Positions 7,312 through 13,128 of a stretch of DNA of 16,187 nt are shown here, in pieces; the first letter of the stretch is position 1, and every line of letters begins with the position of its first letter. Source of the DNA: PBB1 sp046154125 (lineage in GTDB: Bacteria; Pseudomonadota; Gammaproteobacteria; Burkholderiales; Burkholderiaceae_C); NCBI GenBank assembly GCA_046154125.1, contig JBJXEJ010000024.1, positions 1-16,187 on the forward strand. Direction: 5' to 3'. The notes under the pieces are model-generated. The model ran no database searches. It was not told the DNA's origin and worked only from the letters and a program-made list of their open reading frames with translations. The position numbers and the translations under genes were made by a program.

Positions 7312-7794
7312 TCACTGGATCTCTTCGACCTTGGCGCGCGTGATCGCTCCGTCGGAGCGGCCCTTGAGGTAGGCATACAGGTGATCGATGTTGTCCATCA
7401 CTGACGGGCTCGCACTGAAGCTCGGCATGCCTTTTTCGAGCCGCCCGTTCGTCACGGTGGTCACGACCTGTTCCTTGGTCAGGTTCTTGAAACTCTCGAT
7501 CAGCGACGGCCCGACCAGACCCTCCTGGTTGGCTCCGTGGCAGCGATCGCACGCCGCCGAGCGCCAGGTGCGAAAGCCCTTCATCGTGTTGGTGTCGACC
7601 TTGTAGCCGTCGACCACGGTGTAGAGCGGCGCGGCCGGAGTTTTGGGAGTGCTCTGCGCAGGCGGTGCCGTTGCTGCGTCGGGTGCGACCTGTTTTGGCT
7701 GAGAGGCCGCTGCATCAGGCGCGCCTGACGCCAGGGGTGCACATGCGTTGAGCGCAATCAGGGAAGAAAGCACGGCTGTCGTGGTCGTTCTCAT
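7312..7794 (-). CDS. Monohaem cytochrome c, XoxG-like (methanol-metabolism-related)
   Basis: Periplasmic or membrane-anchored electron carrier. In 160 residues: signal sequence 1-17 with a lipobox-like LNAC (C18), a Pro/Ala/Gln-rich linker (about 19-56), then a class I cytochrome domain. Haem is bound at C82-D-R-C85-H86, with M123 (KGMPSF) the likely sixth ligand. The pattern YTVVDGYKVD before the haem, and GPSLIESFKNL and YAYLKGRSDGAI after it, resemble XoxG-type cytochromes that take electrons from lanthanide methanol dehydrogenase. This assignment is from memory of the family. No xoxF is in the window. The start is ATG 7794, with AAAGGA 6 bases upstream and the signal sequence immediately after; the in-frame start at 7881 would bury the signal sequence. 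The H4MPT genes next door support a role in C1 metabolism. Confidence 0.85.
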   Translation of the reverse strand: MRTTTTAVLSSLIALNACAPLASGAPDAAASQPKQVAPDAATAPPAQSTPKTPAAPLYTVVDGYKVDTNTMKGFRTWRSAACDRCHGANQEGLVGPSLIESFKNLTKEQVVTTVTNGRLEKGMPSFSASPSVMDNIDHLYAYLKGRSDGAITRAKVEEIQ

Positions 7795-8002
7795 CTCAGT
7801 CCTTTTCAACGGGCAGTGGGGGGCGGGTGGTGCTGAGTCGGCGTTGATTGCCAAGCTTCGTTCCCGGAACGTGAACTGCATCCGCCAGCCACGCGTGTGC
7901 GTAATTCCCTCACGAGTCGGGAGCAGTGGCCGATATCCATCTCAAGCCGGCGAGAAATGTCTCCGGTCATTTCCGAGGTGGTCTTTTTCTTAGGGAGCCG
8001 TC

Positions 8003-8284
8003 ATGAAACTCGAGAACATCGTCTTCGCCGTCGCCGCGAAGATCGACATCGATCGCTCCTTCGTATTCGAGTACGTCGTCTGTCGACACATCCAGTCGCT
8101 CCTGCTAAAGCGAACCGCGCTCAGCACGCTGGCGCTCGATGACGATGGCCAGGACTTTGCCGACTCGCCTGCCCTGCATGAATGCATTGACCGTGCTGCC
8201 CATCTGTTCCTGGCGGATCTGGTTCGAGCCAGCGAGATGTGCGAGGCCGCGATCGCACGCTGGCAGCTGACTTTCGAAACCTGA
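8003..8284 (+). CDS. Hypothetical protein, 93 residues
   Basis: Not recognised. The frame has a good ribosome binding site (GGGAG, 7993-7997, 5 bases before ATG) and the strong G/C preference at third codon positions seen in neighbouring real genes, which is why it is preferred over the opposite-strand frame. The product is predicted to be mostly helical and cytoplasmic, with an acidic centre (ALDDDGQDFADS) and three scattered cysteines (C27, C61, C80). It has no signal peptide or membrane segment. It stands alone: the cytochrome gene diverges from it 208 bases upstream, and the GGDEF gene converges on it 28 bases downstream. The gap 7795-8002 holds no other gene and no clear promoter that I can name. 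Confidence 0.55.
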   Translation: MKLENIVFAVAAKIDIDRSFVFEYVVCRHIQSLLLKRTALSTLALDDDGQDFADSPALHECIDRAAHLFLADLVRASEMCEAAIARWQLTFET

Positions 8285-8312
8285 AGCCTGGCGACGAACC
8301 GGGGCTGTCGCT

Positions 8313-8870
8313 TCATCTTGCCTCGTCGTCGTCATCCATCGGATCGGGTGGGCCGGCCCACACGTGCTGCGGGGTGCCCGGCCGATGCCGGGAACGCTTC
8401 GCAGACGTCAGCCGCAGATCGGCGAGCTCGAGCAAGTCCTGCGCGCGCCAACCATCCTCGCTGGGCCGAGCTGACACACCGATGCAGACATCGATCACGC
8501 CGAATCCCGGGTGGACTTCATGCGCGCGTCCTACCAGGCTGCGGATGGCGGATGCGAGTTGCGCCGCGGTGGTCAGCGAGGTGCCGGGCAGCAGCATCGC
8601 GAACTGGTCACCGCCGAGCCGTGCCACGAAATCAGTCGTTCGCGCCGAACGTCGCAGCGTCTGCGCCAGAGCGATCAAAGCCTGGTCGCCGGCATGGCGG
8701 CCCTTTTCCAGGTTGATCAGGAACAGGTTGTCGAGGTCGATCACCAGCAGAGCCAGCGCCCGCTTGTGCGCCCGGGCCTCGTCTGCCGCTTCGCTCAGCC
8801 GGTCCAGAAAGCTCGCTCGATTCGGCAGGCCCGTGAGCGGGTCGAGGAACAGCGTTGATCCGTTGATCAT
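8313..8870 (-). CDS. GGDEF-domain protein with degenerate signature (GGDQF)
   Basis: A 185-residue stand-alone GGDEF domain with a short acidic tail (DPMDDDDEAR) and no sensory domain. GGDEF enzymes make cyclic di-GMP from two GTP. Conserved parts: DPLTGLPNR (10-18), DLDN (45-48), and RTTD (77-80), the inhibitory I-site, five residues before the signature. The signature reads GGDQF (86-90): the fourth-position Glu, a metal ligand in active enzymes, is Gln. The usual FKxxNDxxGHxxGD stretch is also altered (LFLINLEKGRHAGD). Catalysis is therefore doubtful, and a role as a c-di-GMP receptor through the I-site is possible. The start at 8870 avoids overlap with the upstream gene and places the family start at once; a longer frame to 9005 adds only unrelated sequence. 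Confidence 0.85.
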   Translation of the reverse strand: MINGSTLFLDPLTGLPNRASFLDRLSEAADEARAHKRALALLVIDLDNLFLINLEKGRHAGDQALIALAQTLRRSARTTDFVARLGGDQFAMLLPGTSLTTAAQLASAIRSLVGRAHEVHPGFGVIDVCIGVSARPSEDGWRAQDLLELADLRLTSAKRSRHRPGTPQHVWAGPPDPMDDDDEAR

Positions 8871-8901
8871 GGGGACCGACTCTACAACCGCAGCCGCCCT
8901 T

Positions 8902-9516
8902 TCAAAAACGATTCGCGAGATCTCCCTTGGTGGCGGGTGATCCACCGCCTGCACGCGATGCCAGGCGTTGAGCCTTCTCGATGTCGGTGTACGAGAGCGT
9001 CGCATCGCCGATCACTGGCTGCCGGTACACGACCTTCATGCCTCCTGCGAAATCCCAGTCGAAGGTGCCGCGAGGCGCGAACCGGCCGGCAAAGCTGGGG
9101 AAAGGGCGCCTGGCGCCATCGGCCGTGGTCGGCAGGCCGTACTTCTGCACCAGCAGCTGCCGCAAGGCCTCGTTCTCCTGTCCGTAGGACTTGATGACGA
9201 ACTGAGCGCTGACCACTTCGCTCTGGTCGCCGATCAGCGTCAGGCGCTGCAGCGCGGGCACGCCGGCCTCGCGGGTGTCGAAGGTCAGCGGCCCGTCGAG
9301 GCGTTGATCGAGCCGCTTGGCGCCGGCTGCCGCTGCTGCAGAGACGAGGGCGGCCACCGATACGTCCTTGAGCCGCACGCCGTAGAGGGTCAGCTCGCTT
9401 TGCGATGAGAGAAGCTGGGCAGCGGCCAGTGGACTCAGCCACCACGACGCCGTGAACACGGTCATCGCCAGCGCGAGCGGGCGGGCGAACTTCAACAGCG
9501 GGGGAAAGTGGCGCAT
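8902..9516 (-). CDS. Exported protein of unknown function
   Basis: A 204-residue product with a good signal peptide: n-region RHFPPLLKFAR, hydrophobic core LALAMTVFTASWWLS, cleavage probably after the AAA near residue 33. The mature part contains an Ala-rich helix (SVAALVSAAAAAGAK), a predicted alpha/beta region with QFVIKSYGQENEALRQLLVQKYGLP, and FDWDFAGGMKVVYRQ...DATLSYTDIEKAQRL, a pattern seen in small periplasmic hypothetical proteins of proteobacteria. I cannot assign a function. The start at ATG 9516 is chosen because the signal peptide begins there; an in-frame ATG at 9573 would add 19 polar residues. The GGDEF gene follows 31 bases downstream on the same strand, so the two may be co-transcribed. 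The gene diverges from the second GGDEF gene across 170 bases. Confidence 0.72.
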   Translation of the reverse strand: MRHFPPLLKFARPLALAMTVFTASWWLSPLAAAQLLSSQSELTLYGVRLKDVSVAALVSAAAAAGAKRLDQRLDGPLTFDTREAGVPALQRLTLIGDQSEVVSAQFVIKSYGQENEALRQLLVQKYGLPTTADGARRPFPSFAGRFAPRGTFDWDFAGGMKVVYRQPVIGDATLSYTDIEKAQRLASRAGGGSPATKGDLANRF

Positions 9517-9686
9517 TGGCGGAGTTTCGCAGGGCCGGGCTTGAGGCCGACCGGAAAACTGCCGATAGATCAAATGAGCGCGCCTGTCGCCTGACCTTCG
9601 CGCAGCTTTTCCAAGGACCTGCTCTGCTTCACTGTCACGGGCATGTTCCGTCGATCACCCGACTCCATCACGATGACTGCTGCCCG

Positions 9687-10865
9687 ATGAAGCTGAACCT
9701 GACCCTGGGGCGCAAGAAGGTTGCCTCCCCTGGATTCAATCGCAGCGCCGAGAAGTCGCGTGTGGCCGAATCGCTGGTGCGCAGCGCCTCGCGTCTGCTC
9801 GAACGCCGCAACGACCAGGACGTCATTCAAAGCGTCTGTGAGTCACTGACCGCTGCAACGCCGCATGTGCGGCTGGCCTGGACCTGGTTCGGCCCGGTCG
9901 ATACGCCGCGCATCGTGCCGCAGGTCGTCGTCGGCCCGGCGGCGGACTACGCGCGCAAACTGTCGATTGATCGCAGTTTCTTCACCGAGATCGGCCCGGC
10001 ATTTCGAACGCTGGCAGGCAAGAAGGTCGAACCGTTCAACGTGTCGCGGATGTCGCTTTACGGGCCCTGGCGGGAGGCCGCCGCAATTCACGGCATCCGT
10101 TGCTCGCTGGCCTTGCCGCTCGCCTCCTCTGTCAACAACGACCGAGGCCTGCTGGCTTTGTACGCCGACCAACCCGATTATTTCGAGCAGGTCGGCATCG
10201 ATCTGTTCGAAGCGCTGGCCGACATGTTCAGCTCGCTGCTCTCTGCAGCGACCGAGCGAGTGCAGTTGCGCGAAGCGTCTTTTTCCGACGCGTTGACCGG
10301 CCTGCTGAACCGGCATGCAGTCGATGTCGTCGCCCGACCGATGCTCCGCATCGATGCGCTCGATCCTCAGGCGACGGTGCTTGTCATCGACATCGATCAC
10401 TTCAAGCGCGTCAATGACGACTGCGGCCACGCCGGCGGCGACGCGCTGCTGTGCAGCGTCGCCGACCGGCTGCGGCGTGCCCTGCGCAAGGCAGACAACG
10501 TGTTGCGCTGGGGTGGGGAGGTATTCCTGGTGTGCCTGCCGCGGACCGACATCGCCTCGGCGACGCTCGTGGCCTACAAGATCCTGGACGCGGTCGGGCA
10601 ACATCCGCACGCACTGCCGGACGGCCGATCGATGCAGCTGACGGTATCGATCGGTGTGGCCGAGCTGGGCATCGCCGAGCCGTTCCTTGCTGGCGTAGAG
10701 CGAGCAGGCACCGCGCTTTGTGAGGCCAAGAGCCGAGGACGCAACCGGGTCTGCAAGGCCCACGCGATGGCAGAGAGCGACAGCGCAACCCAAGTCGACC
10801 GACGAGACACGATCGAGCGACCGCTCACGAGAGACTTCACTCGAACCCGGGCATCGCTTCCCTGA
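9687..10865 (+). CDS. GAF-like plus GGDEF-domain protein with degenerate signature (GGEVF)
   Basis: A 392-residue cytoplasmic signalling protein. Residues about 25-195 form a GAF-like sensory region (ends CSLALPLASSVNNDRGLLALYADQPDYFEQVGIDLFEALADMF), joined by a helix (LLSAATERVQLREASFSDALTGLLNR) to a GGDEF domain (about 205-350). DIDHFKRVNDDCGHAGGD is canonical, and the I-site RKAD lies five residues before the signature. The signature itself is GGEVF (276-280): codon GTA at 10521-10523 replaces the expected Glu, one base away from GAA. The surrounding RW and FLVCLP are typical, so the protein otherwise looks like an active diguanylate cyclase. The start at 9687 is chosen because homology begins after it; the longer frame from 9516 is rejected. 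The ribosome binding site is weak. The last 29 bases overlap the convergent gene. Confidence 0.86.
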   Translation: MKLNLTLGRKKVASPGFNRSAEKSRVAESLVRSASRLLERRNDQDVIQSVCESLTAATPHVRLAWTWFGPVDTPRIVPQVVVGPAADYARKLSIDRSFFTEIGPAFRTLAGKKVEPFNVSRMSLYGPWREAAAIHGIRCSLALPLASSVNNDRGLLALYADQPDYFEQVGIDLFEALADMFSSLLSAATERVQLREASFSDALTGLLNRHAVDVVARPMLRIDALDPQATVLVIDIDHFKRVNDDCGHAGGDALLCSVADRLRRALRKADNVLRWGGEVFLVCLPRTDIASATLVAYKILDAVGQHPHALPDGRSMQLTVSIGVAELGIAEPFLAGVERAGTALCEAKSRGRNRVCKAHAMAESDSATQVDRRDTIERPLTRDFTRTRASLP

Positions 10866-11127
10866 TCGCCTCCGTCGTGTTGGATGCGTGCGTGGCGATC
10901 TGCTGGTGGTTGTGCGCGATGACGTGCAGCGGATAGGTGCCGGACACGATTCCGCGGTACCAGACTTCGGCGCCGACCACCTCGGGCGCCAGCCCCTCGA
11001 CCGCTGCGACCAGTGCATCGACCAGCGACTGAAGATCGGCGTCTGCAAACAGCGCCTCGCCCTCGTAGGTCACCCGGTAATCGAACGAGTGGCCTTGCGG
11101 CGAGTCGATCTCGATGCGGACGATCAT
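10837..11127 (-). CDS. Hypothetical protein, 96 residues
   Basis: Not recognised. The start is firmly set by AGGAG 7 bases before the ATG at 11127, and the first strand MIVRIEIDSPQGHSFDYRVTYEGEALF looks like a beta-hairpin opening of a compact alpha/beta domain. Further on are an amphipathic helix (LQSLVDALVAAVEGL), VVGAEVWYRGIVSGTYPLHVIAH (strands) and HNHQQIATHASNTTEAIREAM. It is acidic, with no signal peptide, membrane segment or cysteine. The frame upstream to 11367 is not supported. Its 3' end overlaps the GGDEF gene by 29 bases tail to tail, and it diverges from the solute-binding protein gene, sharing the 197-base intergenic region. Confidence 0.65.
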   Translation of the reverse strand: MIVRIEIDSPQGHSFDYRVTYEGEALFADADLQSLVDALVAAVEGLAPEVVGAEVWYRGIVSGTYPLHVIAHNHQQIATHASNTTEAIREAMPGFE

Positions 11128-11324
11128 GAATTTCTCCTGGAATGTGGCCGTGAAATGACCGGCATGGTTGCACGTGGTGCATCCCGGCACCGATTCAAGG
11201 CGATGCGCTGCTGCAGGACCGAGTTCGGCCCCGCCGAGACCGGTTGCGTGATGGCCTCGGTATTGCTTAGACGGGTTGCGTACTACCAAAGTCAATCCAC
11301 GTAACACCATAGAGGAATATCGCC
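11128..11324. promoter_or_regulatory. Divergent intergenic region with repeated GGTTGC motifs
   Basis: This region must hold promoters for both flanking genes. GGTTGCGT occurs at 11242-11249 and again at 11274-11281, exactly 32 bases apart (about three helical turns). A related GGTTGCACG lies at 11166-11174. The copy GTTGCGTA (11275-11282) also faces an inverted CACGTAAC (11298-11305) with 6 of 8 positions matching. These are candidate operator half-sites, possibly for the NikR-like regulator of the same operon. The ribosome binding site of the + gene is AGAGGA (11311-11316). Confidence 0.4.
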
Positions 11325-12314
11325 ATGAAATCCATGTCCCTGGTGAGTCGCCGACTCTTCTCCGCACTGCTTCCGCTGGCCCTTTCGCTCACCGTGCTGC
11401 CTGCGCGCGCGGTTGAACCCCTGAAGATCGGCTACAGCGACTGGCCGGGCTGGGTCGCCTGGCAGGTGGCCCAGGACAAGGGGTTCTTCAAGGAAGCCGG
11501 CATCGAGGTGAAGCTGGAGTGGTTCGATTACTCGGCGTCGCTCGATGCGTTCACGGCCGGCAAGATCGATGCGGTTTGCATGACCAACGGCGACGCGCTG
11601 GTCACCGGAGCCGGTGGCGGCAAGAGCGTGGCGATCCTGCTGACCGATTACTCCAACGGCAACGACATGATCGTCGCCAAGCCGGGCATCAAGACGCTGA
11701 AGGACCTGAAGGGCAAGAAGGTCGCGGTCGAGTTCGGTCTGGTCGAGCACCTGCTGCTGCTCAACGGGTTGAAGAAGGCGGGCATGAAGGAGACCGACGT
11801 CACGCTGGTCAACGCCAAGACCAACGAGATGCCGCAGATCCTGGCCTCGAAGGACATCACTGCCGTCGGCGCCTGGCAGCCGATCTCGGGTCAGGCGATG
11901 AAGGGCGTCCCTGGTGCGAAGCCGCTGTACACCTCGGCGGAAGAGCCCGGTCTGATCTACGACATCGTCGGCGTCAACCCGAGCAGCCTGGCCAAGCGCA
12001 AGGACGACTGGAAGAAGGTCGTGATGGTCTGGGACAAGGTCGTGGCCTACATCAACGATCCGAAGACGCAGCCCGATGCGCTGAAGATCATGTCCGCACG
12101 CGTCGGCCTGACGCCGGCCGAGTACCTGCCGCTGCTCAAGGGCACCAAGCTGCTGACGCTGGCTGACAGCAAGAAGATCTTCGTCAAGGCGCCGGGCTTC
12201 GGTTCGCTTTCGGGCTCGTCCAAGGTTGCCGACGAGTTCAACGTCGCCAATGGCGTCTACAAGACCGCGCAGGACGTCGACAGCTACATCGACGCGTCCT
12301 ACCTGCCGAAGTAA
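11325..12314 (+). CDS. NitT/TauT-type ABC transporter substrate-binding protein
   Basis: Periplasmic receptor of an ABC importer of the NMT1/NitT/TauT class (aliphatic sulfonates, nitrate, pyrimidines, urea- or guanidine-type compounds). The signal peptide is residues 1-29 (two Arg, hydrophobic LFSALLPLALSLTVL, cleavage ARA-V). The mature protein shows the family opening LKIGYSDWPGWVAWQVAQDKGFFKEAGIEV, then FTAGKIDAVCMTNGDAL, and DYSNGNDMIVAKPGIKTLKDLKGKKVAVE. The SNGND and MTNGDAL segments resemble the binding proteins found near urea carboxylase (now guanidine carboxylase) genes, so the ligand may be a small nitrogen compound; this is a weak hint. Length (329) is normal. The start has AGAGGA 8 bases upstream. 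The regulator follows after 9 bases. The permease and ATPase most likely to partner it are on the opposite strand from 14581 onward. Confidence 0.9.
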   Translation: MKSMSLVSRRLFSALLPLALSLTVLPARAVEPLKIGYSDWPGWVAWQVAQDKGFFKEAGIEVKLEWFDYSASLDAFTAGKIDAVCMTNGDALVTGAGGGKSVAILLTDYSNGNDMIVAKPGIKTLKDLKGKKVAVEFGLVEHLLLLNGLKKAGMKETDVTLVNAKTNEMPQILASKDITAVGAWQPISGQAMKGVPGAKPLYTSAEEPGLIYDIVGVNPSSLAKRKDDWKKVVMVWDKVVAYINDPKTQPDALKIMSARVGLTPAEYLPLLKGTKLLTLADSKKIFVKAPGFGSLSGSSKVADEFNVANGVYKTAQDVDSYIDASYLPK

Positions 12315-12323
12315 CGCCGTCTC

Positions 12324-12803
12324 ATGGTCCGATCGACCGTCAAATCCAGCGGCCTGGTCGAGCGCATCAGCATCTCGATGAACCCCGAGCTGCTGCTGGA
12401 GCTCGACCAGATGGTGAGCAGCCGCGGCTACGAAAGCCGCTCGCAGGCCATCAGCGACATGGTCAACCAGCAGCTGGTCGAACACAAGCGGGAACTCGGC
12501 GCCGAGGTGATGGTGGGCACCGTCACCTTGTTCTACGACCGCGGCACGCGCGGGTTGCAACGGCGGCTGTCCGACCTGCAGTACGACAACATTGCCGAGG
12601 TCATCAGCTCGCTGCACGTGCACCTGACCGAGGACAAGATGATGGAAGTCATCCTGGTCCAGGGCCCGGCGCCGAGGCTGCAGGCCATCACCAATGCGAT
12701 GACTGCGCTGAAAGGCGTGATCACCGCGAGGCTGCAGTTGATGGCCGCTGTGATTCCACCGCTGCATCCTTCACCGGCTCTACCGCTGCCGAAGAAGCGC
12801 TGA
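12324..12803 (+). CDS. NikR-like CopG-family transcriptional regulator
   Basis: DNA-binding regulator with two domains in 159 residues. Residues 13-55 form a ribbon-helix-helix (strand ERISISM, helices PELLLELDQMVSSRG and SRSQAISDMVNQQL), and residues 62-142 form the ACT-like ligand domain of NikR (VMVGTVTLFYD, SSLHVHL, MMEVILVQGP). E. coli NikR binds nickel through His76, His87, His89 and Cys95. Here the HxH pair is kept (H98, H100) but the other two positions read Tyr87 and Met106. A square-planar nickel site is therefore not expected, and the protein may sense another metal or a small ligand. A basic proline-rich tail (LHPSPALPLPKKR) extends the C-terminus. It lies 9 bases after the binding-protein gene, presumably in one operon and probably controlling it. 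The 5' ribosome binding site is weak. Confidence 0.88.
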   Translation: MVRSTVKSSGLVERISISMNPELLLELDQMVSSRGYESRSQAISDMVNQQLVEHKRELGAEVMVGTVTLFYDRGTRGLQRRLSDLQYDNIAEVISSLHVHLTEDKMMEVILVQGPAPRLQAITNAMTALKGVITARLQLMAAVIPPLHPSPALPLPKKR

Positions 12804-13128
12804 TTGGGTTGGCGCGGGAGCGCTGCGGCGGGCCGCTGTGTTGCGTTCATGTCCTCCGAGCCGGGCTGCGCCCGACTCTCCCCCTTTACTTCACTCCACA
12901 CAGCGACCCACCGCAGCGCTCTGTGACCACCGAGATGGTCGGCCATGGAATTCCTTGGTGCGCAGCTGCAGTGCTTGCCGCCGAGGGTGTGGGGTGACTG
13001 GCGCAGCGAAGTAAAGGAGGAAGGCCAGATCTGTCTTACCCGAAGCGTTTGGGCGGTGACCCGGCCTGGGGAACATGAGCGGAGCCGGTCAGCCCATGCC
13101 CTCGGTAGCACCACGGACCACCAGCAGT
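12804..13128. repeat. Structured non-coding block, probable dispersed intergenic repeat
   Basis: No supported gene lies in these 325 bases between two convergent operons. A 24-base arm at 12818-12841 is repeated inverted at 12898-12921 with only two mismatches, around a 56-base loop that itself holds a CGGGC-TGC-GCCCG hairpin (12862-12874). A second inverted pair has a perfect core CCTTTACTTC (12883-12892) / GAAGTAAAGG (13008-13017) and extends imperfectly to about 21 bases. Between them are GACCA-TGGTC (12925-12940) and the near-palindrome CCATGGAATTCCTTGG (12943-12958). The motif GAAGTAAAGGAGG is one I associate with repeated intergenic elements in Burkholderiales, from memory. The core element is about 12818-13024; 13025-13128 shows nothing definite. 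Confidence 0.6.

Noticed and set aside
7795..7881. Longer N-terminus for the cytochrome gene
   Set aside because: It would place about 29 polar residues before a signal sequence that has its own ribosome binding site and ATG at 7794.
11128..11324. Guanidine-I (ykkC) riboswitch upstream of the binding protein
   Set aside because: Considered because the binding protein resembles those near urea/guanidine carboxylase, but I could not recognise the conserved ykkC core sequences here.
11128..11324. Classical NikR operator (GTATGA-N16-TCATAC)
   Set aside because: Neither half-site occurs with suitable spacing; only the different GGTTGCGT motif is seen.
12809..12997. 62-codon + frame in the intergenic block
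   Set aside because: It lies wholly inside the inverted-repeat structure and reads as translated repeat; such frames are commonly annotated by mistake.
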